From JADJNW01 sp964517145 (GTDB lineage Bacteria > Bacteroidota > Bacteroidia > Chitinophagales > Saprospiraceae), in the NCBI GenBank assembly GCA_964517145.1, contig CAZFBN010000004.1, forward strand, positions 21,370 through 85,369: a DNA stretch of 64,000 nt, in the 5' to 3' direction. Every line of letters starts with the position of its first letter. Within the stretch, counting starts at the first letter, position 1. Below the pieces are notes generated by a model. The model did not search any database, was not told where the DNA came from, and saw only the letters and a list, made by a program, of their open reading frames with translations. The position numbers were made by a program, and so were the translations under genes. Positions 1-7,788 of the stretch are shown here, piece by piece.

Positions 1-47
1 AACGCAATCCCAGTGTTATAAACTAACTCAAAAAACAGCAGGGCGGA

Positions 48-2366
48 ATGTTGAAGCGATTTGTACTACTAGGCTTTTTTTTAACAATACTTACACGGCT
101 ATGGTCTCAAAATCAACCCGATTCGTTGCCGACGGTACACTTTTTTCCTGCCAGCGGCTTTTATCAAGAGTCCGTTGAAGTAAAATTAGACGCCGAAGGT
201 GCCACCATTTATTACACCACAGATGGGACGCGCCCCTCGCGTCGATCTTCGGTTTACACCAAGCCCTTTGAATTGCGTACTACCTCTATTGTTCGAGCTG
301 TCGTATTTAAAAATGGCGCTCCAGGTAGGTACTGCGCCAGCACTTATTTTGTCAATGAGCCAGAAACAGATTTTCCGGTGGTGTCTATTGGCATCACACC
401 TAAATTGCTATTTGACCCTGAAAAAGGCTTGTTCATGCAGGGGAGCCACGCCATTGATACTATGTGGCAGAAGTATGGCGCTAATTTTTGGAGTTACAAA
501 GAAGTGACGGCAAACGTAGAAATTTTTGAATCGGATGGCAAAAGCGTGTACAATAGCTTGTCAGGTTTTCGCTTGTTTGGCGGCATGAGTCGCTTGTTTC
601 CACAAAAATCCCTGACGCTGGTTGCCAGAGAAAAATATGGCGCAAAACGATTTGAATACCCCATTTTTGGCAAAGAAGGTTTGAAAGATTTTAAATTTTT
701 GGTGCTGCGCAATTCCGGCAGCGATTGGGGCAAGAGCCACATGCGCGACGCCCTGATGATCGGGCTACTCGACGATTGGGATATTGACAAGCAAGCCTAC
801 CGGCCTTGTCATGTGTATATCAATGGTATGTATTGGGGCATTTATGATATCCGCGAAAAAGTGAATCGTTTTTTCATTGCTGATCATAATAAAGGGGTGG
901 ACAAAGACAGTATTGACTTTCTGGAGCACAATGTCATCAAGCGCCGCGGCAGTACGCGTCACTACCGCCGCATGTTGGCTTTCCTGGAAAAACACAGCCT
1001 CAAAGATCCCACTCATTACGCCCAGCTTCAGCAGTGGATGGATGTAGAAAATTTTATGCAACACCAAATTGCCGAAATTTATTTTGACAATCAGGATGCC
1101 GGTGGTAACATCAAATATTGGCGTCCTCGTACCTCCGATGGACGCTGGCGTTGGATTATTTATGACACCGACTGGGGTTTTGGGCTGCATGATGAACAGG
1201 CATATTTAAACAATAGCCTTGCATTTCATACCGAAGCCAACGGACCGGCTTGGCCCAATCCGCCCTGGAGCACCTTTCTACTGCGTAAATTATTGGAAAA
1301 TTCTGATTTCAGCGAGCAGTTTGTCAATCGCTATGCCGATCATTTGAATACCACTTTTAGTGCGGCTCGGGTAGAAGGACGCATAAACGATTTTTACAAT
1401 ATGCTCAAGCCAGAGATGCCGCGGCAAATCAAGCGTTGGCGATTGGATCCGTTGAAATGGGAGCATGAAGTGGATGTGTTGCGCACGTTTGCGCGCGAAC
1501 GCCCCCTGTATGCTCGCCTCCACCTCATGGATCGCTTCAACACGGGCGCTATGCGTACCCTGCGTGTGCAGGCGGAAGGTGGCGGTATGGTGCTGATTAA
1601 CAGCTATTTAAAAATAAAAACTAAACCATTTGAAGGTGTTTATTTTGAAAATGTTCCCATTACACTCAAAGTAATTCCACAGAATGGCTATCGTTTTGTA
1701 CGTTGGGAAGGGATAGATGCCTCGAAAGAAACGCGGGAATTGGTATTGCAATTAAAACAAGATACAACGAGCATTCGTGCGATTTTTGAAAAATTTGAGC
1801 ATCCGTTAGCCGGAAAGGTCATCATCAATGAAATCAGCGCAAATAATCGCCAGTCGAGCGATTGGATTGAAATTTTCAACAATTCGGAAGCGGAAGTCAA
1901 CCTGCGCGATTGGGTGCTGAGTGATTTGAAAAATGAGTTTTTATTTCCAAATGTAAGCATTGCGCCAAACGATTACCTTGTGGTGTGCGAGGATACGCAA
2001 AAGTTTTTCACTCAATTTCCGAATGCTTACAACGTCATCGGTGGATTGAATTTTGGCTTGAATAAACGAGCCGAACAGTTGCAATTGTTTGCTTCTTATG
2101 GTGCCGTTGTGGATAGCGTTTATTATGAATTGACGCCGACCGATTCGGTTTTTACTTTGAATTTACTGCTTCCAAATTTGGAAAACAGCGATCTGGAGAA
2201 TTGGGAAGCGCGTCCTGGCGTCGGCTCGCCCAATGCTCCCAATCCTTACTTTCTGGAAAGCCGCATTCGCATCAAGCAAAAACAGTGGGTGGAAATGGGT
2301 ATCGCTGCTGGCGTGGTGGTGCTGTGTGTGATGCTGCTGGTGCTGCGACAAAAGCGAATATTGTAA
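48..2366 (+). CDS. CotH kinase family surface protein with chitobiase-like and lamin-tail domains
   Basis: A 772-residue exported protein. Residues 1-20 form a signal peptide. About 30-100 resemble a chitobiase/beta-hexosaminidase C-terminal domain, with YYTTDGTRP near 55-63. About 150-470 match the CotH family, with the conserved motif YDTDWGFG at 372-379; this family includes spore-coat protein kinases with an atypical kinase fold. About 505-585 look like a beta-rich bacterial repeat with the ending GYRFVRWEG. About 590-690 match a lamin-tail domain (INEISANN, DWIEIFNNS). A hydrophobic segment at about 748-765 followed by RQKRIL suggests a C-terminal membrane anchor. Function inferred: a cell-surface or periplasmic kinase-like or adhesion protein. 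The substrate cannot be told from sequence. Family assignment is firm, activity is not. Confidence 0.88.
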   Translation: MLKRFVLLGFFLTILTRLWSQNQPDSLPTVHFFPASGFYQESVEVKLDAEGATIYYTTDGTRPSRRSSVYTKPFELRTTSIVRAVVFKNGAPGRYCASTYFVNEPETDFPVVSIGITPKLLFDPEKGLFMQGSHAIDTMWQKYGANFWSYKEVTANVEIFESDGKSVYNSLSGFRLFGGMSRLFPQKSLTLVAREKYGAKRFEYPIFGKEGLKDFKFLVLRNSGSDWGKSHMRDALMIGLLDDWDIDKQAYRPCHVYINGMYWGIYDIREKVNRFFIADHNKGVDKDSIDFLEHNVIKRRGSTRHYRRMLAFLEKHSLKDPTHYAQLQQWMDVENFMQHQIAEIYFDNQDAGGNIKYWRPRTSDGRWRWIIYDTDWGFGLHDEQAYLNNSLAFHTEANGPAWPNPPWSTFLLRKLLENSDFSEQFVNRYADHLNTTFSAARVEGRINDFYNMLKPEMPRQIKRWRLDPLKWEHEVDVLRTFARERPLYARLHLMDRFNTGAMRTLRVQAEGGGMVLINSYLKIKTKPFEGVYFENVPITLKVIPQNGYRFVRWEGIDASKETRELVLQLKQDTTSIRAIFEKFEHPLAGKVIINEISANNRQSSDWIEIFNNSEAEVNLRDWVLSDLKNEFLFPNVSIAPNDYLVVCEDTQKFFTQFPNAYNVIGGLNFGLNKRAEQLQLFASYGAVVDSVYYELTPTDSVFTLNLLLPNLENSDLENWEARPGVGSPNAPNPYFLESRIRIKQKQWVEMGIAAGVVVLCVMLLVLRQKRIL

Positions 2367-2445
2367 TCTTTCAACTACTAGCGCGCGAAGTACAGTGTAA
2401 TAAAAAGTTTAACATTTGTTAATCTTCTCTCCTGGCAACAATTGG

Positions 2446-2479
2446 AACGCGGACGACACGGATAACGCGGATAATCGCA
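2446..2479. repeat. Degenerate ACGCGGAT-type short repeats
   Basis: Near-repeated units of the form AACGCGGA-C/T-GACACGGAT and AACGCGGATAA occur here in an otherwise AT-rich gap. They resemble dispersed GC-rich intergenic words that I recall from other environmental bacterial genomes. Only two to three units are visible, so this is a weak call. Confidence 0.3.
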
Positions 2480-2589
2480 GCGTTTCTGCGTGTTAGCGGT
2501 AATTGTAGGAAACTCAAAGATATTTCTAAGGACAATAATGAATTTAAAAAAATATCAATAACATTAACTCTACTTAATAAACTTAAACA

Positions 2590-2739
2590 TAGGGCAAAAG
2601 CATCAAAGAATGTTATTTGGTTCTCTTATTTTTAGTCTAAAAATGAATATGGTCTTCAATGTATTATGAATCTAAAAATTTTAAACTTGTCTGTTTTTGA
2701 TGAAATTTCCAAATCTAATTTTTTGATGCGTTTGCCCTA
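2590..2739. mobile_element. 150-bp MITE-like element with terminal inverted repeats and target duplication
   Basis: The left end at 2590-2607 reads TAGGGCAAAAGCATCAAA. The right end at 2722-2739 reads TTTGATGCGTTTGCCCTA, so the two ends are inverted repeats with 17 of 18 positions matching. Similarity continues inward to an ATTTGG on each side, giving arms of about 31 bp. Directly outside lie ACTTAAACA (2581-2589) and ACTTAAATA (2740-2748), a 9-bp direct repeat with one mismatch, as expected for a target-site duplication. The 114-bp interior has no open reading frame of note. The element therefore looks like a non-autonomous transposon that needs a transposase in trans. It ends 11 bp before the ATG of the next gene. 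Confidence 0.75.
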
Positions 2740-2750
2740 ACTTAAATACG

Positions 2751-3236
2751 ATGAGAAAATATTTATTAAATTGTTTTATATTAACAATTCCAATAATGAT
2801 TTGGAATATTGTTTTGGCAGATAAATTACCTAACTCATATCAACCAGAAATATTCTGGAAAGATATTCCTAGTTTCTTGACTTATGGGGAAAATATTTCA
2901 CGAATATTTGTATTTATACTTTCATTTCTAATGCCCATAAACTTTTCAACTAACATACAAAAAAAAGGATTACTAATTTACGTTTTTGGGACAATATTGT
3001 ACTTTTCGTCTTGGCTATTTCTAATTTATTTTCCAGACAGTAGATGGAGTAATAATGCAATCGGATTTATGTCACCAGCATACACCCCATTAATATGGTT
3101 GACAGGAATTGGACTAATTGGAAACTCGTTTTATTTCAATTTACCATTCAAGCGCTGGTTATTTTTTTTAATATCTTTAATATTTTTGATATTTCATAAT
3201 TACCATGCTTTAATTATATTTTTGAGAACTCATTGA
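2751..3236 (+). CDS. Small AT-rich polytopic membrane protein, unknown function
   Basis: A 161-residue protein that I do not recognise. It has about five hydrophobic stretches (about 5-23, 49-66, 74-95, 104-122, 129-155), consistent with an integral inner-membrane protein. There are no catalytic motifs. The codons are strikingly A/T-rich (AAA, ATT, TTA, AAT) compared with the GC-richer genes on both sides, which suggests recent acquisition. The MITE-like element and its right-hand target duplication lie directly before the ATG, leaving only two bases between the duplication and the start. Its native promoter may thus be displaced, or supplied from within the element. No partner gene is adjacent. 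It is probably a real gene, because the long open frame and the membrane topology are coherent. Confidence 0.6.
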   Translation: MRKYLLNCFILTIPIMIWNIVLADKLPNSYQPEIFWKDIPSFLTYGENISRIFVFILSFLMPINFSTNIQKKGLLIYVFGTILYFSSWLFLIYFPDSRWSNNAIGFMSPAYTPLIWLTGIGLIGNSFYFNLPFKRWLFFLISLIFLIFHNYHALIIFLRTH

Positions 3237-3323
3237 TTCACAATAAGCAAAAAGATGACCAAATGAAAAAAAAAACCAATAACATATAATATATGCTTTA
3301 ATTAAGGGCTTTTGTGGTAGGTT

Positions 3324-3356
3324 GAAACATTGTGCAAGAAGGAAACATTTGTGCAA
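3324..3356. repeat. Tandem direct repeat GAAACATT(T)GTGCAA
   Basis: GAAACATTGTGCAA at 3324-3337 is repeated as GAAACATTTGTGCAA at 3342-3356, offset by 18 bp and differing by one T insertion. It lies between the orphan membrane gene and the convergent serine hydrolase gene. It could be a paired binding site or simply a local duplication. Confidence 0.4.
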
Positions 3357-3380
3357 CTTCGAAACGATAGTATCTTGAAA

Positions 3381-3418
3381 TCCCGCATCATACGCATATG
3401 GTTTTTCGATCTGCGGGA
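3381..3418 (+). terminator. Hairpin with T-rich tail, terminator-like
   Basis: TCCCGCA (3381-3387) pairs with TGCGGGA (3412-3418) across a 24-base loop and is followed by GTTTTTATGCGTTTTTT. The long loop makes it imperfect. It is oriented to end plus-strand transcripts before the convergent gene at 3523. Confidence 0.35.
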
Positions 3419-3522
3419 GTTTTTATGCGTTTTTTGCCATAGACAAAAATTTAAACAATTATTATCGTGATGTAACAAATTGCTTATTGCAATGTAATAA
3501 AAACTTCTGTAAAGTAAATGGT

Positions 3523-6009
3523 TTACTCTGCTTTTAAACCTCGCCCTGCAAATTGGCGCGTCGTTTTGTCCATCTCCCAAACGGATTTTCCATTCACCCA
3601 CACTTTCAAGACGCCGGTGGTCAGTGCACCAGGATTTTCAATGGTGGCATGATCCGCAATTGTTGCTGGATCGAACAAAACCAAATCAGCAAAATAACCG
3701 GGTTTGATGCGACCCCGATTTTTAATCCCTAGATTATCAGCGGTTAAGGAGGTCATTTTGCGAATGGCTTCCGTCAAGGAAAAATGATTTTCTTCACGAA
3801 CGTATTTTCGTAATATTTTAGAAAAACTACCTGCGCCACGCGGGTGCGATCCATTGAGTGTGCCATCAGAGCAGATGCAGCTCCATTCCCAAGCGGCAAT
3901 CTTCGCAATATCCGCCGGGTGCATGCTGGTACAAATGATACTTTCATCGGCTTGCTCGTCCAATGATTTTTTGATCAAATCCAAATAAACCACCTCCGGT
4001 GCCTGCTTGCGGTCGGCGGCGATTTGCGCCAGGGTTTTGCCTTCTACCGATTTGTCGGCATCATAATACGCCACAATCATGCCTTCCGGCGTGGTCAATT
4101 CGCTGAGGGCATATTTTGCAGCGTTCAGGTCTTCAAAATTGCGTTCTGGAAATAAAACCGTCATCGTACTTTGCCAATATTCATAAGGATACACATCAGC
4201 TGTAATGTTAATACCTTCTTTTCTCGCATTGTTTAAAATTTGCAACAAGCTATCCGCTTTGCCCCATTGACTCACGATGGCAATTTTCATGTGCGACACC
4301 TGCACGGGAATTTGATGCGTTCTGCCGATATTGATAATTTCTTCAATCGAATTCCAAAAATAGCGGTCTTCACTGCGAATGTGACTGATGTAGCGTTTCT
4401 TCGTTTCTTTCAAAACTTTCGCCAAATCCAGCACTTCTTCGCGCGTTGAGTAGATGCCAGGGTCATACTCCAAACCAGTGGACAAGCCCAGCGCACCCGA
4501 TTTCAGCTCTTCCCACAGTAGTTCTTGCATTTTTACAATTTCAAACGGCGCTGCCTGACGGGTAAAATTGCCTAAAGCTTTGCGTCTCAAAGTGTTGTGA
4601 CCAACGTAAGACGCCACATTGACCGCCACTGGCACGGTATCGAGTTTCGCCCACAAATCCTGTAAAGGATAGTAAGAACCACCATCCTGCCCAATGACAA
4701 TCGTAGTAACTCCTTGACTTACAACCTCTGGCATATCTCGTTTTTCAAACATGTCTCTATCGTGATGGCTGTGCGCATCAATAAATCCGGGTGCCAACAC
4801 TTTGCCATTTCCATCCAGCGTGGATTCGTTTTTTCGAGGATTTAAGTTGCCCACTTCCAGTATTTTTTCGCCTTGCACTCGCACCGCTCCCGCGAAAAGC
4901 TTGCCGCCGCTGCCATCTGCAATTTTTACATTGGTAATCAAGGTAGTACGGTAGCGATCGAGAATTTTGTTTGCGCCTTGAATCAAAGTGTTTGGACGAG
5001 CGCTGGAGTTTGTAAGCACAATTAATTCAAACGGACCCTTCAAATCGCGTTGGATGTAATTGGCAAAACCAACCCAGCCGCCGGTGTGCTGCACACGCGA
5101 GGCATCGGGCAACAAACCCCAGCCAAAGCCGTAGTAACTTTTGATTCCATCGTTCAAAATGTATGGCTGATAAGCTTCCTGCATAGTTTCGGCTTTCACC
5201 AATTTGTTTTGATACAACGCCTGGCTCCATTTGTGCAAATCGCCAACAGAGGCATAAATATTTCCATCACCAATGACACCATCAATATTGAATAAATCAT
5301 TTTTTACAATTGTATCAGCTTTATATTCAAATCCAAATACACGATTTTTTGGATATTTAGACATGTCGATAGTGTAAGCAAATGTCTCTTTTAATTTTAA
5401 AGGCTTGATGATGTTTTCGGTCACGAAATCGTGAAAACGCATGCCAGAAACCACCTCCACGATGGATGCCAAAATCAGGTAGCCTGTATTGCTGTATTGA
5501 AATTTATTGCCAGGTTTAAAATCAAGCGACGGTCGGTGTTTGGTGTACAAAGCTAAAAAATCTTTATTTGTAAAAATTTGATCTTTAGGAAATTCCTTTT
5601 CGTACAATTCAAAATAATCGCCATAGCCGGCGGTGTGCGTCATCAAATGGCGAATGGTAATATTGTCATAAAATAGGTCTGGTAAATATTTCGTCATCAG
5701 GTCATCATAATCCAGTTTACCTTGTTCTTTCAAAATCATGATGCACATGGTGACAAATTGTTTAGAAACCGAAGCGAGGTTGAAAGAACTGTGCACCGTC
5801 AGCGGCACTTTTTCCAAGGCATTTTGATAACCCAGGGCATTTTGGTATAAAATTCCATCGTTGCTGGCGACCAGCATTGCCGCACTAGAGCGGGTGCGCT
5901 GATGAAAACCTTTAAAAAGCGTATCCAATTCGTAGGCGATGCCCGAAGATTGCGCATTTGCACTTAAACAAAAAAATACAAATAGCGCGATGAAGCCATT
6001 TTTGAGCAT
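3523..6009 (-). CDS. Serine hydrolase (beta-lactamase family) fused to D-aminoacylase-like amidohydrolase
   Basis: An 828-residue exported fusion with a signal peptide at 1-19 (ending SANAQ). The N-terminal half (about 25-350) is a class C beta-lactamase/DD-peptidase-like domain: SVSK at 80-83 carries the nucleophile and general base, YSN is at 172-174, and HTG at 308-310 replaces KTG. The C-terminal half (about 365-820) is an amidohydrolase of the N-acyl-D-amino-acid deacylase type, with HSHHD at 413-417, then HIRSE, SHMK and CSDG. At the position where D-aminoacylases usually have GNCG, this protein has GQDGG (440-444), so the metal-binding Cys appears to be Asp. A coupled role on D-amino-acid-containing peptides or peptidoglycan fragments is inferred. 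The fusion is continuous in one frame with no sign of a stop. Confidence 0.88.
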   Translation of the reverse strand: MLKNGFIALFVFFCLSANAQSSGIAYELDTLFKGFHQRTRSSAAMLVASNDGILYQNALGYQNALEKVPLTVHSSFNLASVSKQFVTMCIMILKEQGKLDYDDLMTKYLPDLFYDNITIRHLMTHTAGYGDYFELYEKEFPKDQIFTNKDFLALYTKHRPSLDFKPGNKFQYSNTGYLILASIVEVVSGMRFHDFVTENIIKPLKLKETFAYTIDMSKYPKNRVFGFEYKADTIVKNDLFNIDGVIGDGNIYASVGDLHKWSQALYQNKLVKAETMQEAYQPYILNDGIKSYYGFGWGLLPDASRVQHTGGWVGFANYIQRDLKGPFELIVLTNSSARPNTLIQGANKILDRYRTTLITNVKIADGSGGKLFAGAVRVQGEKILEVGNLNPRKNESTLDGNGKVLAPGFIDAHSHHDRDMFEKRDMPEVVSQGVTTIVIGQDGGSYYPLQDLWAKLDTVPVAVNVASYVGHNTLRRKALGNFTRQAAPFEIVKMQELLWEELKSGALGLSTGLEYDPGIYSTREEVLDLAKVLKETKKRYISHIRSEDRYFWNSIEEIINIGRTHQIPVQVSHMKIAIVSQWGKADSLLQILNNARKEGINITADVYPYEYWQSTMTVLFPERNFEDLNAAKYALSELTTPEGMIVAYYDADKSVEGKTLAQIAADRKQAPEVVYLDLIKKSLDEQADESIICTSMHPADIAKIAAWEWSCICSDGTLNGSHPRGAGSFSKILRKYVREENHFSLTEAIRKMTSLTADNLGIKNRGRIKPGYFADLVLFDPATIADHATIENPGALTTGVLKVWVNGKSVWEMDKTTRQFAGRGLKAE

Positions 6010-6102
6010 GGGTCAGAAATTTGGAGGGAAGATAGCAAAACGGCAGGTTATTTCATTAAAATTCAAAAATGGAGTTTTTATGATCGTTTTTTTTCATACG
6101 GG

Positions 6103-6738
6103 CTACCGATACACCGGCTCCTCCAGAATTGCCAGCAATTCGTTCAACATCATGGCAGTGGCACCCCACACCACTTTTCCTAAAAGATTGAAATAAGGCA
6201 CGCGTTTCAAAATTAAATTTTGTGCCAATTGTAAATCAATCGTTTGTACAATTTCTGGTTGTTGAAAAAGTGAAAAAGACACCTCCAGAATAGATCGCAC
6301 TTCTCGTTCCTGCCGCACAAAGGTGGGGGTTTCTCGCATAAAACCGACATAGGGATTTGCCTGAAAATTGCTGACCGGGATGTATAAATTGGTAAGTGCC
6401 CCCAGTAGTTCAATTTTGCTGGCATCCACGCCGACTTCTTCTTCCGCTTCGCGCAGTGCCGTATTGGCAAGGGTTCCGTCGCCTTCTTCATATTTGCCCC
6501 CCGGAAAACTAATTTGTCCTCCATGACGATCATTGGGGTTCGAGGCATCGCGTTCGATAAAAACCAAGTGCCATTCGTCTGCTTTGGGGTAAAACAATGC
6601 CAACACCGCTGCCTGACGAGCATTGCCCGGCACCGGCACATCCGATTGGCGAGCGCCATGCGCCATGCGGTACTGCACCTCTCGACCGGGGAGCGGCTGC
6701 TGCAATTTATCGGCTAATCGTAGAATAAAATCATCCAT
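6103..6738 (-). CDS. Nudix hydrolase, CoA pyrophosphatase-like
   Basis: A 211-residue cytosolic hydrolase. The Nudix box is intact: GGKYEEGDGT is followed by REAEEEVGV, fitting GX5EX7REUXEEXGU, whose glutamates bind the catalytic divalent metal. The N-terminal region, with SDVPVPGNARQAAVL and the FIERD segment before the box, resembles the NudL/CoA pyrophosphatase subgroup, which cleaves CoA to phosphopantetheine and 3',5'-ADP. Substrate assignment is by resemblance only. It is encoded on the same strand as hemD, but 238 bp with a terminator separate them, so it is probably transcribed alone. The 93-bp gap to the hydrolase fusion holds nothing recognisable. Confidence 0.87.
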   Translation of the reverse strand: MDDFILRLADKLQQPLPGREVQYRMAHGARQSDVPVPGNARQAAVLALFYPKADEWHLVFIERDASNPNDRHGGQISFPGGKYEEGDGTLANTALREAEEEVGVDASKIELLGALTNLYIPVSNFQANPYVGFMRETPTFVRQEREVRSILEVSFSLFQQPEIVQTIDLQLAQNLILKRVPYFNLLGKVVWGATAMMLNELLAILEEPVYR

Positions 6739-6867
6739 ACGACTGGAAAACAGCTAGAAAGGAAGCGCGGTTTAGCCTGGAAAAGAATTTTTTTGGCAGT
6801 AGCGAAGTGTTAAATTCGATCGTTATCGGGAGGTGTTTGGAAAGCAGCATGCTATCTTTATGAAATA

Positions 6868-6907
6868 CAGCGTAAACGCTGTGCTACGAAAGGCAGCGTA
6901 AACGCTG
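6868..6907. repeat. Two copies of palindromic CAGCGTAAACGCTG element
   Basis: CAGCGT-AA-ACGCTG occurs at 6868-6881 and again at 6894-6907, each followed by a related TGCTACGAAA or CACTACGGAA tail. Each copy is a 6-bp inverted repeat around AA. The GTAGCGCAGCGTTTACGCTG form is a short palindromic repeat I recall from intergenic regions of many bacteria. The pair sits next to the hemD terminator. Confidence 0.55.
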
Positions 6908-6915
6908 CACTACGG

Positions 6916-6951
6916 AAAAACCCTGACCGCGCAATGGCTGTCAGGGTTTTT
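6916..6951 (-). terminator. Strong bidirectional terminator downstream of hemD
   Basis: AAAAACCCTGAC (6916-6927) pairs perfectly with GTCAGGGTTTTT (6940-6951) around a 12-base loop. On the minus strand it lies 26 bases after the hemD stop and ends in a run of T, as expected of an intrinsic terminator. It would also work on the plus strand. Confidence 0.85.
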
Positions 6952-6976
6952 CAGAAAAAAGCTATGATACGACTGC

Positions 6977-7759
6977 TCAATCTTTGTTGGAGTCTTGCAA
7001 ATAAAGCTCCAATGCCATTGGCATACTTGGTGCGTCAGGGATGGGCGCTTTAATGTTGACGGTCAAGCCTCGCTCTTCTACTTCTTTAGTCGTACTATTG
7101 CCAAAAACGGCGATGCGGGTTTCGTTTTGTTTAAACCCTGGAAAATTATCGTACAACGACTTGATATCCAACGGACTAAAGAAAACCAACACATCATAGG
7201 TCACATCGCTCAGGTCGCTTAGGTCGCTGCTTACCGTTTCGTACATCATAGCATCCTGGTATTGGTAGCCATGCGATTCCAGAAAAGACGTCACATCTTT
7301 GGCACCCAAGTTGGAGCAAGGCAGCAGAAACTTTTCATTTTTATGCTTTTTCAAAGCAGAAGCCAGGTCTTCAATTGTTTTTGTACCTGCAAAAACCTTG
7401 CGTTTGCGATAAACAATAAACTTCTGCAAGTAGTTGGCAATTTGCTCGGTCAAGCAGAAATACTTAGTTTCCTGCGACATTTTGATGCGCATCTCCTCGC
7501 ACAGGCGGAAGAAATGATCCACTGCGTTTTTACTGGTAAAAATCACTGCCGGATACTGGTCAGGATACACGCGTTGTTTGCGGAAGTCTTTTGCCACTAC
7601 GGGTTCTACATGAATAAATGGACGCCAGTCTATTTGTAAGTTGTACTTCTTTTCCAAGTCGTAGTAGGGAGAACGGTCTGGTTTGGGCTGAGTCACAAGT
7701 ATGGTTTTAACTTTTTTCAAAGTTCCTGCTTGTGCTTTTCCATTTACTGCCATCATCAA
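6977..7759 (-). CDS. hemD: Uroporphyrinogen-III synthase
   Basis: A 260-residue cytosolic enzyme of tetrapyrrole synthesis that closes hydroxymethylbilane to uroporphyrinogen III. The family is poorly conserved. The call rests on the two-lobed layout, the N-terminal KTILVTQPKP strand, the conserved VIFTSKNAVDHFF segment, the second-lobe VLVFFSPLDIKSL, and VFGNSTTKEVEERG near the C-terminus. It follows the DUF4271 gene by 29 bp on the same strand, a pairing typical of Bacteroidota, so the two are probably co-transcribed. A stretch encoding SDLSDLSD contains a short tandem duplication. Start chosen at the first ATG; MMMAVNG offers three adjacent possibilities. Confidence 0.88.
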   Translation of the reverse strand: MMMAVNGKAQAGTLKKVKTILVTQPKPDRSPYYDLEKKYNLQIDWRPFIHVEPVVAKDFRKQRVYPDQYPAVIFTSKNAVDHFFRLCEEMRIKMSQETKYFCLTEQIANYLQKFIVYRKRKVFAGTKTIEDLASALKKHKNEKFLLPCSNLGAKDVTSFLESHGYQYQDAMMYETVSSDLSDLSDVTYDVLVFFSPLDIKSLYDNFPGFKQNETRIAVFGNSTTKEVEERGLTVNIKAPIPDAPSMPMALELYLQDSNKD

Positions 7760-7788
7760 ATAAAAATTTTTTATTTTTAATACCAGCC

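Noticed and set aside
7200..7236. Tandem nonamer encoding SDLSDLSD in hemD
   Set aside because: A short in-frame duplication in a loop; no sign of phase variation since the unit length keeps the frame.
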